NCBI GenBank assembly: GCA_903945325.1 | Contig: CAJAVE010000087.1 | Location: forward strand, 1-34,163 | Reading direction: 5' to 3' | Source: an uncultured beta proteobacterium | GTDB taxonomy: Bacteria; Pseudomonadota; Gammaproteobacteria; Burkholderiales; Burkholderiaceae_C | DNA length: 34,163 bases | Part shown: positions 1-8,810 of the stretch, piece after piece | Position numbering within the stretch: position 1 is the stretch's first letter | Layout: each line of letters begins with the position of its first letter | Position numbers and translations under genes: made by a program | The notes under the pieces: model-generated | What the model was told of the DNA's origin: nothing | The model's input: only the letters and a program-made list of their open reading frames with translations | Database searches by the model: none

Positions 1-555
1 GGTGTCTCTCAAGTGGTCCATTACCGCGACAACCTGACCGCAAGCTACACCAGGCTGATGGGTTTGGCGCGCGCAAAGAACGATCAGGTCTCGATTGCCA
101 CTTTGGAATCGATCGGTCCGCCCCCTTGGGTGGATCCCCGTAGCTTCGGCAAGCTGCGCCGTATCACCAGACCCTACGAGGCAGCGACTTCGACGCCGGC
201 GCCTTCCACCTGGTGGGAGCGCGCACCCGAATACAACACGCCGCAGCGGCTCGCAGAGTACGAAGGCGGCGAAGACTTCTCCTTTCTGCAATTTGTGGGA
301 TTCAAGGGCAACGGAATGTTCTCCAGAGTGGATTTACCGGCACTGGGTAGCAACTTTGGTATTCCTGTGTTCCTGATTCACGGAGCGCAAGATTTAGTGG
401 CAACACCAGAAGTAGCACAACGTTACTTTGACAGCATCCAAGCACCCATCAAGGAGTTCTTGATAGTTCCCGATGCAGGCCATGACCCCAACGTGGCACT
501 GGTTGACGCCCATTTCAAGACCCTTCGTCAGCGTGTGCGTCCCTTGGCGCAGTAA
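1..555 (+). CDS. Alpha/beta hydrolase, C-terminal part (5' end outside window)
   Basis: The reading frame is open from base 1, so the gene begins upstream and only about 184 residues are visible. The C-terminal half carries the end of an alpha/beta hydrolase fold. A strand reading PVFLIHGAQDLVATPE supplies the probable catalytic acid (the D of GAQD), and the segment VPDAGHDPN supplies the catalytic histidine. The nucleophile elbow (G-x-S-x-G) must lie upstream of the window. The start of the visible part (GVSQVVHYRDN) and the IGPPPW segment resemble the lid region of proline iminopeptidase-like hydrolases, but the substrate cannot be told. It converges with the LysR gene, with only four bases between the two stop codons. 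Confidence 0.75.
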   Translation, partial: GVSQVVHYRDNLTASYTRLMGLARAKNDQVSIATLESIGPPPWVDPRSFGKLRRITRPYEAATSTPAPSTWWERAPEYNTPQRLAEYEGGEDFSFLQFVGFKGNGMFSRVDLPALGSNFGIPVFLIHGAQDLVATPEVAQRYFDSIQAPIKEFLIVPDAGHDPNVALVDAHFKTLRQRVRPLAQ

Positions 556-559
556 GGAG

Positions 560-1510
560 TCAAGCCCCCATGGTGGTAAGCCAGGGGTCTTCTTGTTTCC
601 CGCCAAATGTCTCCACCAGAAAATCGACGAAGGCCCGTGTCCGGGCTGGAACGTGCTTGCGGGTGGGCATGGCGGCATACAGTTGCAAGGTGCCGCCATG
701 CCACTGGGGCAGCACACGCTGCAAGCGACCATCCCGGATCGCATCAGCCACCATGAAAGTCGGCAAGCCGGTGACCCCCATACCCGCCAGCGCGGCCGCG
801 TAGAGAACTTCCAGTTGGCTGGTCAATAGTGCCGGTGGCTGCAGGCTCAGCCGAAGTATCTTTTGGGTTGGAAGGACAGTGCCATCCCCTGCTGGAAACA
901 AAGTTAGCTCCCGCCGGACCGCGGCTACATCCGGTAGCAAACCGTCATGCTGGAGCAGGTCGTGCGGCTCTTGCAGATGCCCGCGCAGCGCCAGATACGC
1001 CGGTGCTGCGCAGATGATGCATTGCGACAGCGCCAGTAGACGGACCACAAAATCACCCTGCAAAGGCTGCTGCCCGATAGAGACGATCGAAACATCAAAG
1101 TTCTCATCTGCAGCGTCAACCGGACCTGTAGCAGCCAACTCCAGCTGAATGCCGGGAAATCTCTGCCGGAATACGGGGATGCGCGGGACGAGTTGGTGCG
1201 TAGCAAAAGCCGGAGGGCACAGGATGCGCAAATTGCCACTGGGAGCACTATTGACATCGCGCACCAGGCTGTCCGCATCATGCAGGTCTGCCAGGACGCG
1301 TTTTGCACGATCCAGGTACTCTTCGCCAACCTCCGTCAAAACCAGGCTTCGCGTTGTTCGGTTCAACAGGCGCACGCCCAGATGGTCTTCGAGGTCAGAC
1401 ACCGCGCGGGTCACCACCGCCGGGGCGAGGTCGAGCGTTCTGGCAGCTCCAGCAAAGCTGCCCTCAGCAATGACCTGGGCAAAAACACGAAGAGAGCGGA
1501 GCTGATCCAT
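560..1510 (-). CDS. LysR-family transcriptional regulator
   Basis: This 316-residue protein has the standard LysR length and layout. A winged helix-turn-helix occupies about residues 1-60 (GSFAGAARTLDLAPAVVTRA is the recognition region, followed by LEDHLGVRLLNRTTR). A periplasmic-binding-like effector domain follows from about residue 90, starting at GNLRILCPPAF. The ATG at 1510 is the only sensible start, since the helix-turn-helix begins within about 15 residues of it. The gene is divergent from the Bug receptor gene at 1579 with 68 bases between them, the usual arrangement for a LysR protein that controls its neighbour. The effector is unknown. The family call is secure; regulation of the neighbour is inferred from position only. 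Confidence 0.93.
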   Translation of the reverse strand: MDQLRSLRVFAQVIAEGSFAGAARTLDLAPAVVTRAVSDLEDHLGVRLLNRTTRSLVLTEVGEEYLDRAKRVLADLHDADSLVRDVNSAPSGNLRILCPPAFATHQLVPRIPVFRQRFPGIQLELAATGPVDAADENFDVSIVSIGQQPLQGDFVVRLLALSQCIICAAPAYLALRGHLQEPHDLLQHDGLLPDVAAVRRELTLFPAGDGTVLPTQKILRLSLQPPALLTSQLEVLYAAALAGMGVTGLPTFMVADAIRDGRLQRVLPQWHGGTLQLYAAMPTRKHVPARTRAFVDFLVETFGGKQEDPWLTTMGA

Positions 1511-1566
1511 GTGACCATTCTTTCACACGAGCCGCACCGCTATGATGATCCACAAACCACACCAAC

Positions 1567-1572
1567 AGGAGA
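1567..1572 (+). promoter_or_regulatory. Ribosome binding site for the Bug receptor gene
   Basis: The bases AGGAGA lie six bases before the ATG at 1579. They decide this start over the overlapping out-of-frame ATG at 1574. Confidence 0.7.
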
Positions 1573-1578
1573 CATGCC

Positions 1579-2583
1579 ATGACCCCAGCGAATTCACGAC
1601 GCCAACTGCTGCTAACCGCCGCAGCCGCACTGCTGGCCCTGAGCGGCACCTGCGCCAACGCGCAAAGCACCTGGCCCAGCAAGCCGGTGCGCATCGTGGT
1701 GCCCTTCGCACCCGGCGGCACCACGGACATCCTGGCGCGTGCCGTAGCGCCCGAATTGTCCAAAGCCTTCGGCCAGCAGTTTGTGGTGGAAAACAAGCCG
1801 GGCGCCGGTGGCAATCTGGGCGCCGAGGTGGTGGCCAAGTCGCCGGGTGATGGCTACACCCTGCTCATGGGCACGGTGGGCACGCACGGCATCAACCGCG
1901 CGCTCTACCCCAAGCTGCCCTATGACCCGTTCAAGGACTTTGCGCCCATTACCCTGGTGGCCAGCGTGCCCAATGTGATGGTGGTTCCTGCCGAATTTGC
2001 ACGCGCCAACGGCATCAACACGGCGCAGGATTTCATCAAGCTGGCCAAATCCAAACCCGGCAAGCTCAACATGGGCTCCAGCGGAAACGGCACCTCTATT
2101 CACCTGGCGGGTGAGCTGTTTAAAAGCCAGACCGGCATCTTCATGACCCACATCCCCTACCGTGGCTCCGGCCCCGCCCTGCTGGATCTGGTGGGCGGCC
2201 AGGTGGATGTGATGTTTGACAATCTGCCGTCTGCCATGCAGCTCATCAAGGGCGGCAAACTCAAGGCGCTGGCGGTGACCAGCACCAGCCGCTCTGCCGC
2301 TCTGCCCGATGTACCGACCGTTGAAGACGCGGCGGGACTCAAGGGCTTTGAAGCCACCAGCTGGTTCGGACTGCTGGCACCAGCAGGCACCCCGACGGAT
2401 GTGGTTAACCGTTTGCAGCAGGAGGTTGCCAAGGCACTCAACAACCCGGCCATCAACGAGAAGATGCTGTCGCAGGGCGCTATCCCCAGCGGTAACACAC
2501 CGGCGCAATTCGCCGCCCTGATCGACAGCGAACACAAGAAATGGGCGCAGGTGGTCAAAGTATCCGGTGCGCGGGTGGATTGA
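1579..2583 (+). CDS. Tripartite tricarboxylate-type substrate-binding protein (Bug/TctC family)
   Basis: A 334-residue extracytoplasmic solute receptor. Residues 1-28 form a Sec signal peptide: basic start, Leu/Ala-rich core, and a cleavage site after ANA. The mature protein opens with [19 protein letters not shown], the family hallmark, then [20 protein letters not shown] and DGYTLLMGT. The length is typical. Such proteins bind carboxylates or similar small acids in the periplasm, either for a TctAB transporter or for sensing. No tctA or tctB is present here, as is usual for the many orphan Bug genes of Burkholderiales. The divergent LysR gene is the likely regulator. The ligand cannot be inferred from sequence. 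Confidence 0.93.
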   Translation: MTPANSRRQLLLTAAAALLALSGTCANAQSTWPSKPVRIVVPFAPGGTTDILARAVAPELSKAFGQQFVVENKPGAGGNLGAEVVAKSPGDGYTLLMGTVGTHGINRALYPKLPYDPFKDFAPITLVASVPNVMVVPAEFARANGINTAQDFIKLAKSKPGKLNMGSSGNGTSIHLAGELFKSQTGIFMTHIPYRGSGPALLDLVGGQVDVMFDNLPSAMQLIKGGKLKALAVTSTSRSAALPDVPTVEDAAGLKGFEATSWFGLLAPAGTPTDVVNRLQQEVAKALNNPAINEKMLSQGAIPSGNTPAQFAALIDSEHKKWAQVVKVSGARVD

Positions 2584-2586
2584 AGA

Positions 2587-2640
2587 TTGCTACTATTTTA
2601 ATAGCTGCTTGCGCATATTCCACGGGGTCTAGAGGTCAAT
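2587..2640 (+). repeat. Short interspersed repeat between convergent genes
   Basis: This segment fills most of the 62-base gap between the Bug receptor and the ABC1 kinase gene. It starts with an AT-rich palindrome (GCTACTATTTTAATAGC), continues with TGCTTGCGCATATTCCACGG and ends in a short TCTAGA-containing block. A second copy of the same layout lies inside the DUF748 gene at about 25767-25819 on the minus strand, with roughly three quarters of positions matching by eye and one length difference. I recall elements with this pattern as common in Comamonadaceae intergenic regions. The left palindrome could also act as a bidirectional terminator stem. Confidence 0.65.
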
Positions 2641-2645
2641 TCAAC

Positions 2646-4019
2646 CTATAAGTTTGGGTCCGATTTTTGGCTACGTTTGCGCGGCTGCAACGCCACTGTC
2701 GCCAGCGCATGCACATCCACCCGCGCCTTGAGCCGGATGGCCAGCAAATACAGGCCGCCAAACTTGCGTTGCAGCAGCATGGCGTCGGACGGGGGAATTT
2801 TCCAGAACTCCCGGTCCATTCCCAAGGCCAGGCCCGTGGCGCGAATGCGCTCCGGCAGGTCTGAGGTGCCAAAGTCGTAGGCGCCAGACTGGCTGAACGG
2901 CTCAAAAGCCTGTTGCCCAATATCCAGCACGGCCTGACGGTGCCGTTCCTGGTTGGTGTCATCAAAGTAGCCAATGGCCATGCAGGCCTGGGCCATGACC
3001 TCGCGATCCGCCGCCATGGCGCCTTGCATCAGGTGTTTGAAGTCGCGCGACATGCTGGCCTTGTAGGGCCGGGTGGCGCCAAAGTCGAGCAAGATGAGCT
3101 GCTGCGTGGCCGTGTCATACCGGTAGTTGGCAAAGTTGGGGTCGGTCTGCACCAGGCGGAACTCCAGCAGCTCGCGCAGCAGCAGCGCAAACAGCAAGGT
3201 CATGACCCGGTCACGCTCGCCCTGCTCCGCGCTCACCAACGACTCCACCGCCACGCCACCCACGTAGTCCATGGCCAGCACGCTCTGGGTGGTCAGGTCG
3301 TCATGCCGCGCTGGCAGCAAATACTCGGGTGCATCGGCCAGCAACTCGCCGTAGCGTGCCAGGTAGTTGCCCTCCTTCAAATAGTCCGCCTCGTCATGCA
3401 ACTGGCGTTTGGCGTCGCGCAGCAGGGGCTTGATGTCCATCTCTTTGGGCAATAGCCCCGACATGCGCAACAGGCCGGCCACGTTGTCCACATCACTGTC
3501 AATGCTTTCGCGCACGCCGGGGTACTGGATCTTTATGGCCAGGTCGCGCCCATCAAGGGTCTGCGCCCGGTGCACCTGCCCGATGGATGCCGCCGCCATT
3601 GGCGTGAACGAAAAATGTTTGAACCTGCGCTCCCAGCCCTTACCCCAATTGTTCTGCAGCACGCTGGTCACCTGCGATTTGGGCATCGCCCGCGCGTCCG
3701 AGCGCAGGCGCGCCAGAATGTCGGCCAGCGCGGGCGGAAGCAAGTCGCCCGTCTCCATGGACACCAGCTGCCCCACCTTCATGGCGGCGCCACGCAGCTT
3801 GGCCAGCTGATCGGCCACGCGCATGGCATTGCCTGGGGTTAGCAACAGTTCGCTCATCCTGGGCCGGTTGCCCTGTGCCAGTTGCCGTGCACCCTCTGCC
3901 ACCATGCCACCAGCGATACCGGTCGCCATCCAGCCCAGGCGCATCAGGCGCGAGCCACGCCCGCTCGGCACGGCCAGCGTATTGGCAGTGGACTTCTTTT
4001 TGGGTTCGTCGTGGTTCAA
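2646..4019 (-). CDS. ABC1/COQ8-family atypical kinase
   Basis: A protein of about 457 residues with all the marks of the ABC1 (UbiB/COQ8/ADCK) kinase-like family. These are the KxGQ helix motif (KVGQ, about residues 81-84), the Ala-rich nucleotide loop AAAS (142-145), the invariant lysine in LAIKIQYPGV (163), the QTDPNFAN catalytic loop (D293, N298) and the DFG metal site (312-314). The QTDPN form resembles mitochondrial COQ8/ADCK3 more than bacterial UbiB. Members support ubiquinone biosynthesis, but the exact role here is inferred. No ATG lies early in the frame. I favour the TTG at 4019, preceded by AAGGA about eight bases upstream; a TTG at 4061 is also possible. It is divergent from the MASE1 kinase. 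Confidence 0.88.
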   Translation of the reverse strand: MNHDEPKKKSTANTLAVPSGRGSRLMRLGWMATGIAGGMVAEGARQLAQGNRPRMSELLLTPGNAMRVADQLAKLRGAAMKVGQLVSMETGDLLPPALADILARLRSDARAMPKSQVTSVLQNNWGKGWERRFKHFSFTPMAAASIGQVHRAQTLDGRDLAIKIQYPGVRESIDSDVDNVAGLLRMSGLLPKEMDIKPLLRDAKRQLHDEADYLKEGNYLARYGELLADAPEYLLPARHDDLTTQSVLAMDYVGGVAVESLVSAEQGERDRVMTLLFALLLRELLEFRLVQTDPNFANYRYDTATQQLILLDFGATRPYKASMSRDFKHLMQGAMAADREVMAQACMAIGYFDDTNQERHRQAVLDIGQQAFEPFSQSGAYDFGTSDLPERIRATGLALGMDREFWKIPPSDAMLLQRKFGGLYLLAIRLKARVDVHALATVALQPRKRSQKSDPNL

Positions 4020-4149
4020 ATCAGCTGTCCTTGAAAGGGGCTCATGGTGACAGATTCTCAAAACCGCAGAACTGTCACAATTAAATGACCCAGATCAAGT
4101 CGCGTTCGACATAGCAGTGCCAGCATGGGGCCAAGACTTCCCAGAAAAA

Positions 4150-5943
4150 ATGTTCACTTCGTACACCCGCTCCGACTTTCTCAAGATGGCAGGGCTGGTC
4201 ATCACCTATGTGCTATTGGCGCAACTGGTCAGGCTGCTGCTGGGCAGCAACTCGGTCATTGGTTTCATGCTGTTTGCCAGCGGCGGCGCGCTCGCGATAC
4301 TGGCGCTGGAAGGCTTTCGTTTTCTGCCGGCCCTGTTCCTGGGCGTCCTTGCGGGCTTTGCGTCCATAGGAGAATCGTCAGGCCTTGCGGTGGTCTCCGC
4401 TATGCGCCACGTTGGCACCCTGTTTGTTTGCATGTGGCTATTCAACCGCATGACCCAACTGGATGCGGATTTGAAAACTTTGCGCGACACGATTCGCATC
4501 TTCGCGCTGGCGATTGGTTTTGGCTTCATCGTCGCGCTCGCGATTCTGCCGGTGGCCGCACTGACTCCAGGCCTGGTGATCGGTGAAAACAGTTTCAACC
4601 AGCGGTGGAGCGGACATACCCTGAACGTCGTCGTCCTCATGCCTCTGATACTGGTGTGGCGCAAATTGCCGCGGGACTGGGCACAGCCCGAGCGTGGGCT
4701 GGAGGTGTTCCTCATTCTGGGTGCTACGTTTCTTGTGGGCCAGGTTGTCTTTCTGGATTGGTTCCACGACTCACTGGGTCAGATTGCACGGGGCTACTGG
4801 CTCTACCTTTTTATCACCTGGACCGCCGTGCGATTGGGTGCGCACGGTACCGTGCTCGTGGTGGCCATGGTCGCGCTGCAGGGCCTTGCCGGCGCCGCAT
4901 TGGGCGTAGGGTTCTTTTCCAATGACCTGGAAAAGACCCATCTTGCCAACTATTTTTTCTACACCATGACCTTGGCCGCTGTGGGCCTGCCGCTGGCCAC
5001 GTATTTCACGGAACGCCAACTTGCATCGAAGGCTCTGGAGCACCATCGCAACACGCTGGAATCAACCGTCACTAAACGTACTGCCGAGCTAGCCACGCGC
5101 CTGGAAGAAATGTCCGTGCTGAACAAAAAGCTGGAAGAGGTGCACATCCAGTTGCTTCAATCCGAAAAAATGGCCTCATTGGGCCAGCTCGCAGCGGGTG
5201 TGGCGCATGAAATCAACAACCCGATTGGGTTCGTTCACTCCAATCTGGGCGTGCTTGAAACCCACCTGGCCGACATTTTTGAAGTGACCGATGCACTGGA
5301 CGCAGTGATCAGCCAGGTTGCTAACCCACACGATGTGGAAGCGATCCGTCAATTGAAGTCGGAAAAGGAATTCGACTACCTGAAGACCGACATCCCTGCC
5401 CTGTTGGCGGAGTCCAAGGACGGGCTGATGCGGGTCAAGGACATTGTTCAAAATCTGAAAGATTTTTCGCGTGTGGGTGAATCCCAATGGGAGTGGGCGG
5501 ACATTCACCACTGCCTGGACTCCACCCTCAAGATTATTGCCAACGAACTCAAGTACAAGTGCACACTGGTCAAGCACTATGAATCCGGCTTGCCGGAGGT
5601 TCGATGCATTCCTGCGCAAATGAACCAGGTATTCATGAACCTGCTGGTCAATGCAGCGAACGCCATTGAGGCCGCTGGCGAAATCACCATCACCACCCAA
5701 AGCCTGACGCCCGGAACCATCCGCATATCCATTTCCGATACCGGCAGCGGAATTCCGGCGGAACATCTGGGGCGCATTTTTGACCCGTTTTTCACGACCA
5801 AGCCCATAGGCCAGGGTACCGGCCTGGGCTTATCCATCGTCTACGGCATCGTGCGCAAACACTACGGAAAAATCGAAGTTGAGAGTACAGTCGGCGAAGG
5901 CTCTACTTTCGTATTGACATTGCCGATTGATCCGCCCGCCTGA
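4150..5943 (+). CDS. MASE1-domain membrane sensor histidine kinase
   Basis: About 597 residues. The N-terminal 280 or so form eight or more hydrophobic segments matching the MASE1 integral-membrane sensor type (W/F-rich helices, [21 protein letters not shown]). A coiled coil follows (about 290-345), then a HisKA dimerisation domain with phospho-acceptor H353 in AHEINNP, and a HATPase_c domain with N box [17 protein letters not shown]1 box DTGSGIP and a G2 region GQGTGLGLS. All catalytic motifs are intact. I prefer the ATG at 4150; a GTG at 4117 in the same frame is possible, and neither has a strong ribosome site. It is the first gene of the signalling operon and lies 19 bases before a REC-HD-GYP gene, its likely partner. 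The membrane signal is unknown. Confidence 0.9.
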   Translation: MFTSYTRSDFLKMAGLVITYVLLAQLVRLLLGSNSVIGFMLFASGGALAILALEGFRFLPALFLGVLAGFASIGESSGLAVVSAMRHVGTLFVCMWLFNRMTQLDADLKTLRDTIRIFALAIGFGFIVALAILPVAALTPGLVIGENSFNQRWSGHTLNVVVLMPLILVWRKLPRDWAQPERGLEVFLILGATFLVGQVVFLDWFHDSLGQIARGYWLYLFITWTAVRLGAHGTVLVVAMVALQGLAGAALGVGFFSNDLEKTHLANYFFYTMTLAAVGLPLATYFTERQLASKALEHHRNTLESTVTKRTAELATRLEEMSVLNKKLEEVHIQLLQSEKMASLGQLAAGVAHEINNPIGFVHSNLGVLETHLADIFEVTDALDAVISQVANPHDVEAIRQLKSEKEFDYLKTDIPALLAESKDGLMRVKDIVQNLKDFSRVGESQWEWADIHHCLDSTLKIIANELKYKCTLVKHYESGLPEVRCIPAQMNQVFMNLLVNAANAIEAAGEITITTQSLTPGTIRISISDTGSGIPAEHLGRIFDPFFTTKPIGQGTGLGLSIVYGIVRKHYGKIEVESTVGEGSTFVLTLPIDPPA

Positions 5944-5962
5944 AGCAACCAGGACCCGATGC

Positions 5963-7342
5963 ATGCGAACCGACGACTCAACAACCCCTGTTCCAAATGG
6001 TTCGGCTGCGGCTGTGGACGTTCCTCCCACACTGCTGTTTGTTGACGATGAGCCGTCGATTCTGAGCTCGCTTCAAAGGCTGTTTCGTCCCAAGGGCTAC
6101 AAGATATTGACAGCCGAAAGCGGCGAAGCCGGGCTCGCCGTGCTGGACGTGCATCCGGTGGATCTGGTCATCTCGGACATGCGTATGCCCAAAATGGATG
6201 GTGCGCAGTTTCTTGAACAAGTGCGCCAAAAGACCCCCGAGACCATGCGCCTGCTGTTGACCGGCTACGCCGATGTCACCTCCACCATCAACGCCATCAA
6301 CAAAGGCGAAATTTACCGACACATCTCCAAACCCTGGGACGACAACGACATTGTGCTGATCGTCAAAAAGGCGTTGGAACACAAAGCATTGCGCGGCGAA
6401 AACCAGCGCCTGCTGGCCCTTACCCAGCGGCAAAATGACGAGCTCAAAGACCTCAATGCCGGGCTTGAAAAGCGCGTGCAGGAGCGGACCTCCGAGATTG
6501 AGCAAGTCAACAGCTTTCTCAATTTGGCCAATGACAAGTTGAAGCAAAACTTTTTGGTCTCTATCAAGGTTTTTTCGGGCCTGATCGAATTGCGCGAGGG
6601 CGCAGTGGCAGGTCACGCCCGTCGCGTAGCCGATATGGCACGCCGCATCGCCAAGCGCATGGCGCTGCCCGTACAAGGCCAACAAGACGTGTTTGTTGCG
6701 GCACTTTTGCACGACATCGGAAAAATTGGGTTCTCTGACGAATTGCTGTCCAGGCCAGTGTCCAAATTGGTGAACGAGGACCTTGCCCGCTACCGCAAGC
6801 ATGCTCTTTCAGGCGAAGCAGCGCTGATGCCATTGGTTGAATTGCAGGGCGTGGCGAAAATCATTCGGTCGCACCACGAGCGCTTTGACGGCGAGGGCTT
6901 CCCGGACGGCCTTTTGGGCACCGCGATTCCCCTGGGTGCACAGATTCTTGCCGTCGCCAATGACTACGATGGATTTCAGATCGGTACGCTGACCGAGCGT
7001 CGCTATTCAGCTGACGAAGTCAAATCCCTGCTGCAACAAGGCAGCGGTAAACGCTATGACCCCAAGGTGGTGGACGCTTTTCTGGATGTCATCGGCAAGC
7101 CCCGCGAGGAAGTCGGCCGCTACCGTGAGTTGCCAGCCTCAGAGCTGATGCCCGGCATGGTGTCCGGCAAGGACATCTTGAGCCGCGACGGCACCCTGTT
7201 GCTGGCCGCAGACTATGTGCTGGACGCCGTCATCGTGCGCCAGATTCAAACCTACGCCACGCGCGAGGGCATTCACCTGATGGTGAGTATTCGAACGGAC
7301 AAGCGGTTTAACGCTGCCCCTCAGACTGCGAGCCTGCCATGA
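5963..7342 (+). CDS. Response regulator, REC-HD-GYP (probable c-di-GMP phosphodiesterase)
   Basis: A 459-residue regulator. The REC domain (about 25-145) has the acidic pair in FVDDEPS, phospho-acceptor D72 in VISDMRMPKMDG, and SKPWDD with the conserved lysine. A coiled coil (about 150-205) leads to an HD-GYP domain. Metal motifs are present: GHARRVAD, H250-D251 in LLHDIGKIG, a downstream RKH, H304-H305 in HHERFDGEGFPDG, and VANDYD. GYP reads GFP, a tolerated variant. The C-terminal tail (after GKRYDPKVVDAF) has an ELMPGMVSGKDILSRDG segment shared with the paralogue at 14563. The ATG at 5963 has AGGA about nine bases upstream; a TTG at 5927 would overlap the kinase gene. Predicted cytoplasmic. 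Confidence 0.9.
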   Translation: MRTDDSTTPVPNGSAAAVDVPPTLLFVDDEPSILSSLQRLFRPKGYKILTAESGEAGLAVLDVHPVDLVISDMRMPKMDGAQFLEQVRQKTPETMRLLLTGYADVTSTINAINKGEIYRHISKPWDDNDIVLIVKKALEHKALRGENQRLLALTQRQNDELKDLNAGLEKRVQERTSEIEQVNSFLNLANDKLKQNFLVSIKVFSGLIELREGAVAGHARRVADMARRIAKRMALPVQGQQDVFVAALLHDIGKIGFSDELLSRPVSKLVNEDLARYRKHALSGEAALMPLVELQGVAKIIRSHHERFDGEGFPDGLLGTAIPLGAQILAVANDYDGFQIGTLTERRYSADEVKSLLQQGSGKRYDPKVVDAFLDVIGKPREEVGRYRELPASELMPGMVSGKDILSRDGTLLLAADYVLDAVIVRQIQTYATREGIHLMVSIRTDKRFNAAPQTASLP

Positions 7343-8808
7343 ACCTGAAATGGGAGTCTTACTTCGAAACCGGCATTGCGATTGTCGACCAGCAACACCA
7401 GGGCTTGGTCGCCATCATCAACGAGGCAGCCCCCATGCTGGCCCTCCCTGGTGGCCCGGACATGCAAGGCATCGGTGCCGTACTCGACAAACTATTTAAC
7501 TATGCGGCCATTCACTTTAAAACTGAAGAAGGCTTGATGGAGCTGCACCAGCTCGATGAACGATACGTTGCCCACCACTGCGCGATTCACGCACAGTTTG
7601 TTGAGCAGATCGTGGGCATGCGAACGCTTCTGGCAAGCGACGGAGCTCTCGAAGTGGGCCCGTCGCTGTTGCGATACATGACCAGTTGGCTGACGATTCA
7701 CATTCTTGACGAAGACCGACGTTTTGCCCGGCACGTCGCGCTGGTTGAGGGTGGCCAGACCCCTGAAGGTGCCTACAACACCATCGCTAAAAACAACCGC
7801 GCAGTCGACCCCGCCCGCGCCGCGCTGGAAACTGCACTGGGCGACCTGTATGTGGTGCTGGGAGAGCACAACAAAACCCTGCACCAGGCCAATGCAAAAC
7901 TGCAACAGGCACGCGACCAGCTGGAAATGCGGGTGGAGGAACGCACCCAGGAACTGACCGCCGCGCTGGAGCAGATGAAACTGACACAAGGTCAGCTGTT
8001 GCAGTCCGAAAAAATGGCCGCCGTCGGTCAATTGGCCGCAGGCGTGGCACACGAGATCAACAACCCGATTGGCTTTGTCAACTCCAACCTGGGCTCGCTC
8101 AAAAATTACGTTACCCAGCTACTCAACGTCATATCGGCGTATGAGGAGATGGGAGTCGAATCACGCCCCATTGCGGCCCGCCAGCAGCACCTGAATCAGG
8201 CGCGCGCAGATGCCGACCTGGACTATCTCAAGCACGACGTGGTGAACCTGCTCAACGAGTCGGTAGAGGGTCTGGACCGTGTCAAGAAAATTGTTCAGGA
8301 CTTGAAAGACTTCTCCCATGTGGACCAGGCTGAATGGCAGGATGCCGACCTCAACGCCGGGCTGGAATCCACCCTGAACGTGATCGCCCACGAGCTCAAG
8401 TACCGGGCCAATGTGGTCAAGCATTTTGCCCCATTGCCGTTGCTGCGCTGCCTGCCTTCCCAGCTCAACCAGGTTTTCATGAACCTGCTGCTCAATGCGG
8501 CGCAGGCGCTGGATGGACCGGGTGAAATCACGGTCACAACCGGCTTTTCGGACAAAGCGGTGTGGATTGAAATCCGTGACGACGGCAAAGGCATACCCCT
8601 AGAGATACAAAAGCGGATTTTTGAGCCCTTCTTCACCACCAAGCCGGTTGGCAAAGGCACCGGCCTGGGCTTGTCCATTGCGTTTGACATCGTGCAAAAG
8701 AAGCACGGCGGCCGCATGGAAGTCGAAAGTGCCATCGGTAAGGGCAGCACATTTCGGGTGATCCTGCCGCGCCATTCCATAGAACCGGTAGCACCCACTA
8801 GCCACTGA
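7339..8808 (+). CDS. Hemerythrin-domain sensor histidine kinase
   Basis: 489 residues, with no membrane segment. Residues 1-135 form a bacterial hemerythrin domain with all seven di-iron ligands in the expected spacing: H20 (IVDQQH), H59 and E63 (HFKTEE), H80 and H84 (HCAIH), H121 and D126 (WLTIHILDED). A coiled coil at about 165-225 leads to HisKA with H238 in AHEINNP. HATPase_c has [23 protein letters not shown] and GKGTGLGLS. Hemerythrins bind O2 reversibly at a di-iron centre, so the kinase probably reads oxygen, or redox or NO. The ATG overlaps the preceding stop as ATGA, which implies translational coupling to the REC-HD-GYP gene. Two bases separate it from the GGDEF-EAL-REC gene downstream. 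Confidence 0.93.
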   Translation: MNLKWESYFETGIAIVDQQHQGLVAIINEAAPMLALPGGPDMQGIGAVLDKLFNYAAIHFKTEEGLMELHQLDERYVAHHCAIHAQFVEQIVGMRTLLASDGALEVGPSLLRYMTSWLTIHILDEDRRFARHVALVEGGQTPEGAYNTIAKNNRAVDPARAALETALGDLYVVLGEHNKTLHQANAKLQQARDQLEMRVEERTQELTAALEQMKLTQGQLLQSEKMAAVGQLAAGVAHEINNPIGFVNSNLGSLKNYVTQLLNVISAYEEMGVESRPIAARQQHLNQARADADLDYLKHDVVNLLNESVEGLDRVKKIVQDLKDFSHVDQAEWQDADLNAGLESTLNVIAHELKYRANVVKHFAPLPLLRCLPSQLNQVFMNLLLNAAQALDGPGEITVTTGFSDKAVWIEIRDDGKGIPLEIQKRIFEPFFTTKPVGKGTGLGLSIAFDIVQKKHGGRMEVESAIGKGSTFRVILPRHSIEPVAPTSH

Positions 8809-8810
8809 AT

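Noticed and set aside
4085-4100. FNR box in the ABC1/MASE1-kinase divergent region (AGATCAAG)
   Set aside because: Only one half-site is present; the opposite half does not match.
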